This document shows, piece after piece, positions 35,808 to 47,562 of a DNA stretch of 64,000 nt. Each line of letters opens with the position of its first letter. Within the stretch, counting starts at the first letter, position 1. Source of the stretch: Aquilaria yunnanensis. Its lineage: Eukaryota; Streptophyta; Magnoliopsida; Malvales; Thymelaeaceae. Location of the stretch: NCBI GenBank assembly GCA_039654915.1, contig CM077600.1, forward strand, positions 36,750,492 through 36,814,491, written 5' to 3'. The notes beneath the pieces are model-generated. The model did no database searches, was not told the origin of the DNA, and saw only the letters and a program-made list of their open reading frames with translations. The translations under genes were made by a program, and so were the position numbers.

Positions 35808-38595
35808 ATGCAATTAGTATCGAATGATAGTCATAGTGAAGATGTATCAGAAAGCGAACCCATCTTGTCCCGGTCTGAGATTTCACAAAGATCTGAATCA
35901 TCGCTATCCTCATGTGAGATCACATCTGCTGGTGCAAATTGTCCTCTTCCTGATCGTGATTTAGAAAATCTCAATGCTGATGAAACCTGCCATCTGGTAA
36001 ACACAGACCAACCACAGTGTCGGATATGCCTTGATAATGAAGGTGTTTACTGCTTATTGTGCTTAGCGTCCTTTTATTGTTTATATTTATGCTATAACAT
36101 GCAATGTTTGATTACCAGAATTTCATTTCTTTAAGAGTAAATATATTTTGTGCTTAGTTAAAATTTGAATCCAATAATCTCAATGTGCATGGTTACATGT
36201 TTTTTAGGAGAGGACTTGATATCACCATGCCACTGCAAAGGCACTCAAAAATATGTTCATAGGTCCTGCCTTGATAGTTGGAGATCAACAAAGGTTTGGA
36301 ATTTTTTCATTTGCTTGTGTTCTCCTACTTTTGTAGCAAGTAACGTATTGCATGTTTCTCTGGAACCATGGGTTTTGAAAATGTAGTCAAAACATGTTTA
36401 TGATTTTCCAATTTGAAGATTTTGTTGAAGTCCAAAATTTACTTATCCGTCGTAGGAGGGCTTTGCATTTGCCCACTGTACAGAGTGCAGGGCATTGTTC
36501 ATACTACGTGCAAATGTTCCATCTAACCGTTGGTGGCTGAGACTGAAATTTCAGTTCCTGGTTGCAAGGGATCATGCATTCATCTTTGTCATAGTTCAGC
36601 TGGTATGAAAAAATATATATTTTGCTAGCTTTTAACTATCTCTTACCATTTCTGTGTGCTGTTTTTCTGTGTAGAAGCTCAAAATTGAGATAAACCTATT
36701 ATAGGAGGTATTCTTGGTTTTAATTAATGATAACCTTATTGGTGTGTGTGTGTTCTCAGATGCACAACTTGTCATGCTAGCTAGGAATAGGGTTAGGGTT
36801 GTTGTTGTACTGGTTGCTTTGCCTTCACTAGATTCAAGTCCTGTCGACTTAAAACTTTAAAGCTTCAAAGATTTTTAGAAACCCAATTAAAAGAGGTGAT
36901 GCGGCAAGACCCTGTGACATTAATGCCTTTAGCTTATCAATTAATTTCGTTTGTAATAAATTGAGCTGATATCTCATTGCACACAGTAAGCATATATATT
37001 TTGGTGATAAAATATTGCACTTCATGTAAATTATGCTCAGCTTGGCAGAGAGATGATGAAATGCGCTGAGCTTACTCTTTAAGCTTTGTATACTAATTTG
37101 ACCTCCTTTGATTATTTGTTCCTTGCACGTTATATATGGTTAAGGTATTTCCAAAACTTCCCTGAGACTGAAGGAGCGCCTTCAGAAGGCCTTTGATTGG
37201 TCAATTCACATTCTCAAGAAAACCAACCATGGGCAATTTTAAGAAAGGGCTCAACACAATGGAGTCCATCATCCCTGATCTGTTTAAGCCTTTCAAATGT
37301 TTTGCTTATATCTATATTCTGGTTATAAAGTGTACCTAATAGAGAATTGTCTCTTACTTTTTCAATCATTGACTTTTTCTGCCCCTCCACTTAGATGCTG
37401 GGTTATATAAAACTTCTTGTGTAGTCTAGCAATTGCACAAATCTGTAGTTGTAAAAGTGCATTAACAAAATTGGCTGCCTTACAGATTGGTGTTGTTCCC
37501 TTGAGTAACTGAATTAAACAACAATAAGTCTGTCTGACTAAATGATGTAGAGGCCAGTTTTGAAAAGAAACTTGCAAGTAAAAATTAAAGTACTTCACAT
37601 AATATGCAATGTTAGATATATACTTGGTGATGTTTTAACTACATTAAACTAAGCTGAATTGAGTTTGCAAAACTAATGTAATGGGATTTGACAGTTTAGA
37701 AACAAGATCTCTAAAAAATACTAGTACATTTTATCTTTCATCATATTTTTCATATCCTTCAAGATTAGTGAAGCATATTTTTATACTATGTGCTACTTAA
37801 ACTGAAGCATTCTTTTCACCAGATAGTGGCATTCCTTGGGGTGCTAGTCTACAAGTTCTATGGAGAAGAACTTCGGGAGATGTTTGGTTATGAAGAACAT
37901 CCTTATGGGTTTTACACGATGGCAGGTAATTGGTGTCTTTTCTTTCTTGGCTTGTGCTCTGTCTGCAGTCATCTTCATGCCAAATATGTGTACAAGAGCC
38001 CATTTGTGTTTCGCTTCTTGATCGGTATCATGGCAGAGATTTATCCAGGCAGAGATTTGATTCTTTCTGTTTCTTTTCCTACTTATTTTTCACAAAATGC
38101 AGTTCTAGCCATTGTTTTGGTGGGTTTGCTGTATGGTTTCTTCATTGCTATTATATGTGGACAGAGGATCAGTGAGCGACATTATCACATTCTTGCAAAG
38201 CAAGAGCTAACAAAGGTCTGCTGGTATTAATTATTATAGCATTTCTAATGTGACTGGCTGGAGTAAATTCTAATTTGAGTATTTTGTCAAAGAAATTTAT
38301 TTAGATATTTTTTCTTCTCTCTGCTACATTTTGCCTCTGTAGTCTAATCTTTTACTTGCATACTATCCTCTGATAATCTATATTCCAATTTTACACTTCT
38401 TTCTGAAGTAACCCTCTGGTTTATCGAGATAGTACTGAAGTTATTTTTTAAATCAAAGCGCTTGGCTTTTTTGGTTCTCTTGATTGACTTTCATGATATC
38501 AGGAATTTGTGGTGGAAGACCGGGATACCAGTAAGAATGCTCCTGAACTTGATCCCAGTCATGTTACAGAACTAAGAATGTTGGGACTCTATTGA
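35808..38595 (+). CDS. RING-variant (RINGv/MARCH-type) membrane E3 ubiquitin ligase
   Basis: Six coding exons (35808-36042, 36208-36293, 36456-36602, 37823-37925, 38103-38215, 38503-38595) are joined by GT-AG introns with consistent phases and encode 258 residues. The first 70 residues are Ser/Glu-rich and disordered. The C4HC3 RINGv domain (71 to about 121) shows CRICLD, PCHCKGTQKYVHRSCLDSW and HCTEC. Two hydrophobic segments follow (about 144-167 with FIFVIVQLIVAFLG, and 191-211 with VLAIVLVGLLYGFFIAIICG), then a charged tail. This is a membrane-anchored E3 ligase that would recruit E2 enzymes to membrane proteins. The substrate is unknown. A start further upstream is unlikely, since the leader carries stops in this frame. 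The third coding intron is 1.2 kb. Confidence 0.93.
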
Positions 38596-40471
38596 CCACA
38601 TAGTCTCCATTTCTCTGCCTTCCTGGTATGCTTATTGATTCATTTCTTTATACATCATAGACCCATCTCTGTCTGCATGTGTGTTTGCGGACAAATATGC
38701 AAGTGTTTGCTCATGTCTATTCCATCGAAGATCTACTCTATGTGTTATAGGTGTAAAAAGTGGAAGAAAAGGGATGAGCTACATTGTTTGTGCCAAATTT
38801 ATTTCCTAGAGTCACTAGATTGAACATAAAGAAGATGCACAATTAATAGTTCAATGATGACCTATGAATTCTTTTAAAGATGTTCTCAGGCATCTTCTTA
38901 TTGTAAGTCTTTTAAAGATGTTCCCAAACGCCGCCTTATTTTCAGGTGGTATCATTTTTGTTTGGCTGGCCCCTTTGTTAAACTGTTGTGAGTGATTGTG
39001 TTTTTTTCATCCCATCAATTATGGTAGTTGGGGGAGCCTCTCAAACCTATTTTTGCTACCATTTATGTCCTTCCGTCTTTCTTGTTTTTGTTTTTTGTTT
39101 CTGCTTTGGTGACCCCCTTTTATTGGAAACTCTAGGCCTATTTGTAGTGAAAGCCATGGAAGGGAATGGATCACCCTTACTTTGAGAGATGGTTGATCCA
39201 ACTATGTCCAAATTTCACAATTGATAATGATAAAAGAAATGCTGGAGCTTTACAAGGTTGTGACCGTTGGTCTTACCCTGTATGATTTGGACAATCTATG
39301 TTTACGGGAAACTGATCATCTCATGAAAACTAAATCATCATCAAAGCCATCATGTTGATCATCATCATCATCATTTTCACTCCATATCTCTGATTTAGGT
39401 TCAGTGGCAAGTAATAGGTGATGCCATTATTGTCGCAAGGCTATATCTTTGGAGCCACCTTTTCTAACTTCCTTTTGTTGTGGTTCCTTGCTGCAGCGGT
39501 GTGGTTTCAAGCACATACAATGGTGGTGGTGTCGGCATTGATGCTTTGCTAGTCATACTTGAAATCGGTTTGAGTGGTCGGTGGTTTTGATTGTGCATAC
39601 TTGCCGCCTGGGGAAATGTCCCTTACAAGTTTAGTGTAGACTCATTTTGTAAATCATCAATGGCACATACTGGTTCTTGTCTTTACCTGGACCATGAATT
39701 ACAGCGAGTTAAAGAGTGACCGAATAGGTGAATGACTCCGAAGTTCGTATATGTACACGCACACACACACACACACACTAAAGTACGAGAGAGTGAGTAG
39801 GTGACGAGTGCTTGAGATTGGTAGCTTAATGACGGTTTTTGTCCTCAATTTTTTCTGTTCGTGGCATATGGAGCTGTTAGGTTTGATATGTTGCAGATAA
39901 GTCATAGTTAGCGTTGCAACACGTCTTATGTCTGGTAGTATAATTTCAGTGGTAGCCCTCGAATTGTTACTATGAGTTGTTTAGATCTTTGAAGTTGGAG
40001 AAGTTTCAGTTATGTCCCTGTGTCGGAACTTTGTTATGTGATTTTTTTTTTCTGGTTTTTCTGTGATATCAGTAGTGACTGGTGTGTGATGTATAAGAGA
40101 TTTTGTAGGTAGTGTCAAATGCGCGGTATTGTGTCCTTTTAATAGATTTGGCATGTGCTTATCTGGAAGGTGGAATAAGGGAGGGGTAATAAGGTATCTA
40201 ACTTTTGTTTATTGGATTAAAGGCAATTGTAGTCCTTACTATGTGGCCTCGGTTGTAATGTTGGCCTGTATTGTTAAAGTTTCACATTTTGGGACCTACG
40301 AGGAAGTAGAAACAGCAGGAGACACCCCTAACATTCAATATTCCATATAATAATTAAATACAATATATCATGTTTGAAATACTTCCATGTGTATCATACA
40401 ACTCTTTTCAGTTATGTAGACGTACATTTCATTCAATCCTTGATTTCTTGATTGGTTCCATAATGCTGTGG
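38596..40471. other. 3' region of the RINGv gene and intergenic DNA
   Basis: Contains an (ATC)n tract near 39357-39376. The frames present carry no recognisable domain. Confidence 0.45.
39755..39778. repeat. (AC)n microsatellite
   Basis: About 11 AC units, nearly perfect. Confidence 0.95.
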
Positions 40472-40619
40472 GTAAATTCTCTAGTGAAATCAAATTTTCT
40501 AAATAACATTGTCCTCTGAGTTGTTGGCAAAAACAGGTGGCATTATGCGAGTAAATTCTCTAGTGAAATCAAATTTCCCAAATAATATCGTCCTCTGAGT
40601 GGTTGGTAAAACAGGTGGC
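40472..40619. repeat. Tandem duplication, 79-bp unit
   Basis: Copy 1 (40472-40550) and copy 2 (40551-40619) both start gtaaattctctagtgaaatc and end acaggtggc, with about six differences and a short deletion in the second copy. Confidence 0.9.
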
Positions 40620-42029
40620 TTGGCTTTCCACGAAATTGGAGCAGGTACAAGAATTTACTTATTATGGCACTTGTATTGCGCGAAGATAAGGTTAAAAGGT
40701 ATTATCAAAAGCAAAAGTGGTGACTGCTGATGAAAGTATCAAGGTTGAGCTTTAGCCATGGAAACTTTTTCTTTTATTATTTGATTTTACTTTTTTCGGA
40801 AGTCAGTCTATTCTATTACTGAATCCAGTCCAACATGCCTCGTCTGCACTGATTTTACACTGGAGTAGTGCGACATATTATAAAATTTTCTCACTAAAAT
40901 ATATGCCAATCAGCTAGGAGACATTTCAATTTGAGTGATCCTATACAGAATTTGGCATCTAATCATGTTTCTGCGGCATTATTTAGTGAGAAAGAAATTT
41001 CACTGTTCTGTTTTCGGTAAATGTTGAATCTACTCGACGATTTCCACGTGATCATCTTTAATCTGATGCGATAAAATAAGATAAATATAGGGACAGCGGT
41101 GAGTGTTGTTTAGTGATTTGTTTACTGTTATTGTAATTATTATTAGTACTACTACCACCATATGGTGTGATGGTCTAATAATTCAGCTTAATCCTTACTC
41201 ATGGTTGTTGGGCTATGAATATTTTAATGTTGGGATGTCGTCGGATGGACGTGGCCATTGATCTCGTTCTTACACCAGTTACATGAGGCTGCTACGTCTC
41301 TTTTGCTGTTGCTGTTGCACAAACGTTTTGGGAAGCAGCCTCTGTGTTTTTTATGGTCAACAAATATTGGAATTTTACATCTCTGTCTTAAGTCTATATC
41401 TATGGTGATTTGAAGAATCTTCTCAATGGCTCCACTATTCTTAGTTTGAGCATATAGGTGAAAAGCCCTGAATTGAAACATGCTATGAAGATAATTTGAT
41501 CCGAATTAGGGACTTATATTGAAAATGAATGAAGAAATGTATCTTGTAAACTCCGAATTTGGCCAGGAAAAGATTATACCCTACTAACAGAAAATGTGGA
41601 AAATGATGTAACTTGACTCGTTTCCAAATAGGTGTCTTTAAACTCTGAATTGGGAGGATTGGCTTCATATTTATGTTCTTACTTGCCAAATCATGTTATT
41701 ACCTTCTTCGTTGGTTTTTCTTCTAGTCAACAACAGGTCATGTCTATCTTATCTTGGTTTATGGAAGTCCCAAATCTCGCATTAGGATCTTCCTTAATTA
41801 CGGTGTTACAGATATATATATTATGTTGTTATCTAAAGTGCGTTTATTGTTGTATCTTGGAGATCTAAGATGCTAGTTTCAAATGTTGTGCAACTTATTA
41901 TTGAATGAAATGATTCTCAGCTTAACTCGTCTACTTTTAATTAATATGACAATAAAAAAATTATGATACTACCTATGGCACAACCCATACACTCTATACG
42001 AATTACATGTGTATATACTATATTTAGTA
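40620..42029. other. Intergenic, no gene recognised
   Basis: Short frames at 41224-41481 (-) and 41632-41868 (+) have no recognisable homology. No element ends are seen until the MITE at 42030. Confidence 0.4.
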
Positions 42030-42307
42030 CTTCCCTCATCCCAAACTGGTCTGCATATTCCTCTTATTTAATACCCATTTTGTCTTGTAAAGCTTTTTTT
42101 CTTACTATTTGTAACAATTAATTCATAATTTTTCTTCTTTCAAAATTTTTTTATAGAAATATAAACTTTTTATACAAAATGTTACCTTAAAACCTATAGT
42201 TTATAAATATAATTTAAAAAATTCTTTACGATACAAATTAATATGGATATATTTAAATTAAACTTTAGTAAAAAATAAAATGTTCAAATTTTATAAGACA
42301 AAGGGAG
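42030..42307. mobile_element. Stowaway-like MITE
   Basis: Left end cttccctcatcccaaact and right end gacaaagggag form imperfect inverted repeats. TA dinucleotides flank both sides (42028-42029 and 42308-42309). About 278 bp, AT-rich, related in its core to the copy at 44945. Confidence 0.75.
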
Positions 42308-42648
42308 TATTAAAAATGTTTTATAATAAAAATACAGTATATGCGTTTTGTCATCACTAAACTCAACCAAATTATACAATTATATAGTAGAAAGTCATTT
42401 TAAGTAGCTATGTGATGTAGTAGTATGGGTGAAATTGAATAAAAAAAAAAGTTTGTATGCATATAAAAGCGCATCATTTCTTTTCGAACGTAACAATTTA
42501 AAAATGTTTCAATAATAGTTCATAACATTTATTTAATCTTTTCAGCTAATAATTACTTATGAAAGACCCCAAGAGGGAGGAAAGGAGCACTAGGTTCAGC
42601 ACTATGTGCCATGCCATACACTGGAAATCCAAATACCAAACGCCTCGT

Positions 42649-42990
42649 ACCCTGCTTTAAAATGAAAATGACAGTCCCTCCCGCACATCATAAAGAAGCA
42701 CCAGATTCAGCAAGTGCCTTGCTTGAGCCACAGTTGATCAAAATACAAACAAGGTCCAATCAAATGCAACACAATACCCCTATGGCCAAATACAAATACA
42801 AATTAAAAAAAAAAAAAAAAAAGAAATCTTGAATAGTGTAGGTGATTCAGCAAATGCGTTGTCTGAGCCAAGTTGATAAGCAGAAATTTCTTAAATCTGA
42901 ATCACACTTTAATTGCAAGACCATAATACCCCAAGGCCAGATACAGAAGATCGTCTACTCTACTTTGAAAATGAAAATGACAAAGTCCCA
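42649..42990. repeat. Diverged direct repeats
   Basis: The block 'ctttaaaatgaaaatgacagtccc' with 'gattcagcaagtgccttgct' (42649-42790) recurs in shuffled order as 'gattcagcaaatgcgttgtc' (42846) and 'ctttgaaaatgaaaatgacaaagtccc' (42962). The two copies look like pieces of one older repeat. There is no coding content. Confidence 0.55.
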
Positions 42991-43351
42991 CATAATGGAA
43001 ACACTTTGAAATATCATAGTACATTATCATCAACTCCATAGAATATGTTCATTAAATTAATGATGATAGAGACAGCTTAGAGTTAGAAGTACAGCTCTTC
43101 CCCATTAGTGACTCCTGCTGCAAGAATGATCCACATTACCTTTGGAACTGGAAACTCTTAATTCGCCAGCCTCTCTCTAGGAAGCTATCCTGCTGTATTA
43201 TTAATGGTGACAATTGACATCCCCAGCATTTCTCACTTCATTAATTTCTGCTCCCCGATTTCCAGACCTCAAAAGAAAAAAAAAAAAAAAGGGAAGCAAA
43301 AGCTCTTCTTTATCAAGCTGTCCAACCTAAGATTTTGACTCCCAAACTAAA

Positions 43352-44277
43352 ATGGACAGCCCTGATGAGGAAGAGCTGGTTCAAATGGTGAGAGACTTCC
43401 TTGAATCAGAAACACCCACTTCTTCAGATCCTCCTCATCTCAGTCAAGACACTTTATATCTCAATTTACAGGTAAAATATCTGTTTTTTCTTTTTCCGTT
43501 TTTCTTAGGTGCTTGAATAGCCAGGAATGAGTACCCTCTTGCTTTGTTTGAATTTTCTTTCTGGTTCTGCTGAATTCTATTCTTGTGAAGCCCTGAATGC
43601 TCTTTTATCAGGATCTTCTAGGTAAGGAGACAGATGAAGAGGCTCAGATTCATGAAAAGATATTGAAGTATTCAATGGACATTAGCACTTCAAGGGATGA
43701 TCATAAAACCAATCATTTCAAGAAACTGCTGGTCATGAAACTGAATAGTGATGGTTATGCAGCATCACTCTGCAGTACTTGTTGGGATTACACTCCAGAA
43801 AGGCACCAAGGTAATGATATTTAAGAGTAAAGAAGTGCCAATAAATTGTCTTTCTCAGTTTATTGTTCATGAGTGATGAATTAATTCTGATTCACTCATT
43901 GTTCATGTTTCTTGTTGGGTATTCAAGTTTCCCAGTTGAAAGGCTATTATGAGTACATTGATGTGATGGTGGAGGACGAGAAGAGCGGGGAAAAGACCAG
44001 GGTTATAGTGGACACCGATTTCTTGTCTCAGTTTGAATTGGCAAGACCAACAATTTGTTACAAAAATCTGATCAGTAGCCTTCCATCAATTTTTGTGGGG
44101 ACTGAAGAGAAGCTCGAGAAGGCAGTACCTCTGCTGTGCTCGGCTGCTGAGAAAAGTCTGAGAGAGAATGGGCTACACATTCCTCCATGGAGAAAAGCCG
44201 CCTTCATGCGCTCCAAATGGTTCTCCAAAAGCGTCAAGAGGGCCTCACTCCCACCAGCACATATCCATTCATATTAA
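43352..44277 (+). CDS. DUF506 (PD-(D/E)XK nuclease-like) plant protein
   Basis: Three exons (43352-43471, 43612-43810, 43928-44277) with GT-AG introns and consistent phases encode 222 residues. The N terminus is acidic (MDSPDEEELVQMVRDFLE). The family core follows: LVMKLNSDGYAASLCSTCW, then YYEYIDVMVE, VIVDTDFLSQFELARPT, LPSIFVGTEEKLEKAV, LLCSAAEKSLRENGLHIPPW and RSKWFSKSVKRA. These blocks define the plant DUF506 family, which is distantly related to PD-(D/E)XK nucleases. The family lies on the short side here (often 250-380 residues). Members are commonly stress- or nutrient-responsive, but the biochemical role is not established and no promoter evidence is visible here. Confidence 0.93.
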
Positions 44278-44944
44278 GAAAACACTTTTGTGCCTTCCAT
44301 TTTGTTGCAGGCCCCAGAATTCAAAACAGTCGATGCATGCCTTCAACCAACAAAACAAAAGTTGGCTCTATGGTTTATGACTTCACTTATCATCTAGCTG
44401 TTTCTTTGAGGCAGACCTAAAGCACTTATGTCCGAAACGCTTCGTGAGAGGGCAGGGGACATGCTTGGTTGCTAAGCCATTGGTCCCCTTCCTTTCGTCC
44501 TTTCCCCTCTTAGAGTGCTCCTCCGATAAGCAAATTTTGAGATTGAGATTACCAACTTGGGAGAATTTCTAGAACAGATATAGGGGATCCGCCTCCTCGA
44601 CTCTCCATTGCCGGGATTGAAATAGGCCGTGGACAGGTCAGCTTAATAATGCTGACTCATCCTATCATCTTCCGTCTTCGTCTCCTGCGTCTCTCTCTCC
44701 CTCTCGATCTCGTTTGTGTCTCTGTTTTGGACAACATCAATGAACTCTGGCCTTTGGTTCCCATAATCAATTGGGTTAATTACAATTTGTTCCATGAGGT
44801 TTAGATAAAATTACAGTTTACCTCTTATATTTCAAAAACATACATTTTACCCCCTACTTTTTTAATACGGTTAAACAACAACTTCTGCAAGCTTAATTTA
44901 GACTATACGGTTGTCATTTTTAAACAATTTAAATCTATATAGTA
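44278..44944. other. 3' region of the DUF506 gene, no further gene
   Basis: No coding frame of note. A C/T-rich run occurs near 44690-44710. Confidence 0.45.
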
Positions 44945-45180
44945 CTTTCTCTATTTCACAAAAGGTGACCCATTTATCTTTTCTAGCTAAAGTTTGACTC
45001 TAATATGTTTATATTATTTTTTATTATGAAATTTTTTAAAAAATTATATTTATAAATTAGAGTCTTTAATGTACCATTTTCATATAAAAAAATTATATTT
45101 TTCTAAAAATTTTAAAAGAACAAAAATTATAAATTAATTGTTGTGAATGATAAAAAGGGCATGCTTTGGGAGACGGAGAG
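44945..45180. mobile_element. Stowaway-like MITE (degenerate)
   Basis: Left end ctttctctatttcacaaaag and right end ctttgggagacggagag are imperfect inverted repeats. TA precedes the left end and a degraded TGTA follows the right. The core shares 'aaagtttgac' and 'aaattatatttataaa' with other copies in the window. Confidence 0.65.
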
Positions 45181-45694
45181 TGTATTTTTTTATAATTAAT
45201 TAAAATTTAAAAAATATTATTTTAAAACCTGAAAGAAATACAGGAAGTAAAAAATTGATAATTTAAAATGTCTATTAATTGTAAAAAAAAACCATACAAA
45301 TTGAAATTACTAGAAGATGGCTGACATAATGTCTAAATTAAGTTTTCAGAAGTTACTATCGAACTGTATTAAAAAGACAATGACAAAGTGTATATTTTTT
45401 AAATAGGAGAGGTAAAGTATAATTTCATATAAACCTCAGGAAGCAAATTGTAAATATCCCAAATGTATTTTTGTAGAAATTTTGATGACAAAAAAATATC
45501 AAATTAGAAAGAATTTAATAATTACAATTTACGAGATTAAAAACCAAATAAATCAGCTTTGTCCTGCATCTGTCCTCTTGCTCTGCTTTTCTCAAATGTA
45601 CATCAATGGTCTATAAGGGAAAATGCAAGATCAGGTTATTTGAAGGGCCTCCTTGAATGAAATTCTTTTTTTTTTTTTTTTACTTGATGAAGAG
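45181..45694. other. AT-rich intergenic stretch
   Basis: No gene or complete element is supported. A poly-T run at 45667-45681 precedes the hAT element. Confidence 0.45.
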
Positions 45695-46269
45695 TAGGGG
45701 TGAGCACGGGTCAGGTAGAATCATTGGTTTATCCAACCCAATATTGGATAAAAATTGATCATGGTTCATGGGTTGGTTTTATCTGTCAAAATACCATTTG
45801 TTTTTAGGTTTATTATGGTTCCATGTGGAACCAAACCGAGATTATTATAAGTTTACTTTACTTGTATATTAATATATTATGTAATATGTAAGGGTAAATA
45901 TGAAAGTTCAGAAAGTATAGGGGTTTGAATGTCCTTTTAAATAGAAATGAATGGTCCACATCAAGTATTGCCATTTTCTAATTCAATTATTCATAACAGA
46001 AGTCTTTTCTCTCTCTCTCCACTCCAGCAGGTGATTCGTAACCTTGTTCTTTAAAGATCGAAACAAAGAAAGGGTTAGGGTTTCCAAATAAAGCACCAAT
46101 TTCAAAGACAAAGATGAAAAAGACAGGGCTATCGGTGTGGGAATGGTGATTGACTGATCAAGAATCGAGTGTCCTGCTCCTCGTTATCAGTAAATTAGAT
46201 TTGGAACCAGTTTTGATTTCCTAGTTCATTTTGAATCAAACCCATTTTTGATTTGTTGTTCCTGTTTCA

Positions 46270-47330
46270 ACGTTTCAGAGTTGTGCTTTGATTTCTTTGG
46301 TTGTTCCTTTTCGTTTTGTAGTTCTCTTCCAATTCGCAACTCGCTTTTAATTTGTAGCAGTTTTCCAATTTGCGGCCTTTGTTTCACAGCAAGAGGGGCA
46401 AAGTTTCTTCCCGACGCCCAGGTATCCCCTTCATATCTATGGTTTTTTGTTCTTCCTTACACAATTTTATTGGCAAAAAAATGTTCATGGAGTACTTAGT
46501 AGCTACTAAACTCATATATCAAATGAATTCCTGATTCATTGTTCGTGTTTTTGAAATCATGGTTTTGGTTTTAAGAGTGTGGGAATACATATCATTCAGA
46601 GTTTAAGAATAGTTATGGCCTCTCACCCTGCACTTCCATAAAATTGATGCTAAGTTACCAGTAAAAGGTCTAAACATTGCTATTCAAACTAATATCGTAA
46701 GCTTAAGAGGACATACCTTAAGTTTCACCCATTAGGTTCCTTTTGCTTTGCACTTCGTATGGAAGCAACAATTAGCTGCTAATGCTTTGTGCATATTAAA
46801 CAAGAACATTCCTTCCACTTTCTCTAATTTTCTTCACTTTCATTGAGTTGTTTGAAGTGTGTATGTCTTTTCAATTACAAAGAAGATTTGGATTTAAACA
46901 AGTTAGTGGTATCTCGATTGCTCATGCTTTTCTTTTGTTACTGTTTGCTATAAGCTAGGTTTATTCTCTTCACAACCTCCTTACAATTTGGGTTTATTCT
47001 TTTCACAACCCTTCTAGGCTATTGTTTACTGTAACTTGGGTTTATTATGTTACTATTTGTTGTAACTTGGGTTTATTTTCTTCTATTTGTTGTAACTTGG
47101 CTTTGATTTATATGGTTATTTTTTTTCGTTTCGTAAGCTTTTTACATTTCGGTTCTTTCATCTAATTCGTAGCCTTCATTTCACAACAAGAGGAGCAAAG
47201 TTTCTTCCCAGCACCTAGGTAATAAATCTCTTCCACCTCTGTATCTTTGGTTCTTTATTCTCCCTAACATAATTTTATTGGCAAATAAATGTTGATAATG
47301 GTACCTGCTAGCTACTAAACTAACAACTAG
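46270..47330 (+). repeat. Duplicated leader exon within the hAT element
   Basis: Two diverged copies (about 46270-46515 and 47090-47325) share 'ttcacagcaagaggggcaaagtttcttcccgacgccc', written here as two adjacent blocks: 'ttcaca.caagagg.gca' and 'aagtttcttccc'. A GT donor context ('aggta') and 'acacaattttattggcaaa' follow each. They look like tandemly duplicated 5' leader exons of the transposase gene, separated by about 0.8 kb. Confidence 0.7.
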
Positions 47331-47562
47331 AAGGGACAAGTTTTTCAATTAATCATATATTAGTAATATTTGATTTTGGTGGAAGTTAGGATTCACACAA
47401 TGTTCCGTTATTATACCATGATAGAAATATCAAGTTCTATATCTTCGTGTTCGGTGGGTATTAAGGGAACATAATTTTGTTGTTATTGGTGCTTGTTGTT
47501 TGTTTATGTTGGTTTATTTTAGTTCAATATTCTAATATGAACTTTTTATATAAAAATTACAG

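Noticed and set aside
37926..38102. Read-through of the RINGv exon into the following intron
   Set aside because: The open frame hides an intron. Using the donor at 37926 and acceptor at 38102 restores the family sequence MAVLAIVLVGLL.
45900..47560. Possible separate gene in the hAT leader
   Set aside because: No coding frame continues, and the duplication and donor motifs fit untranslated leader exons of the transposase gene.
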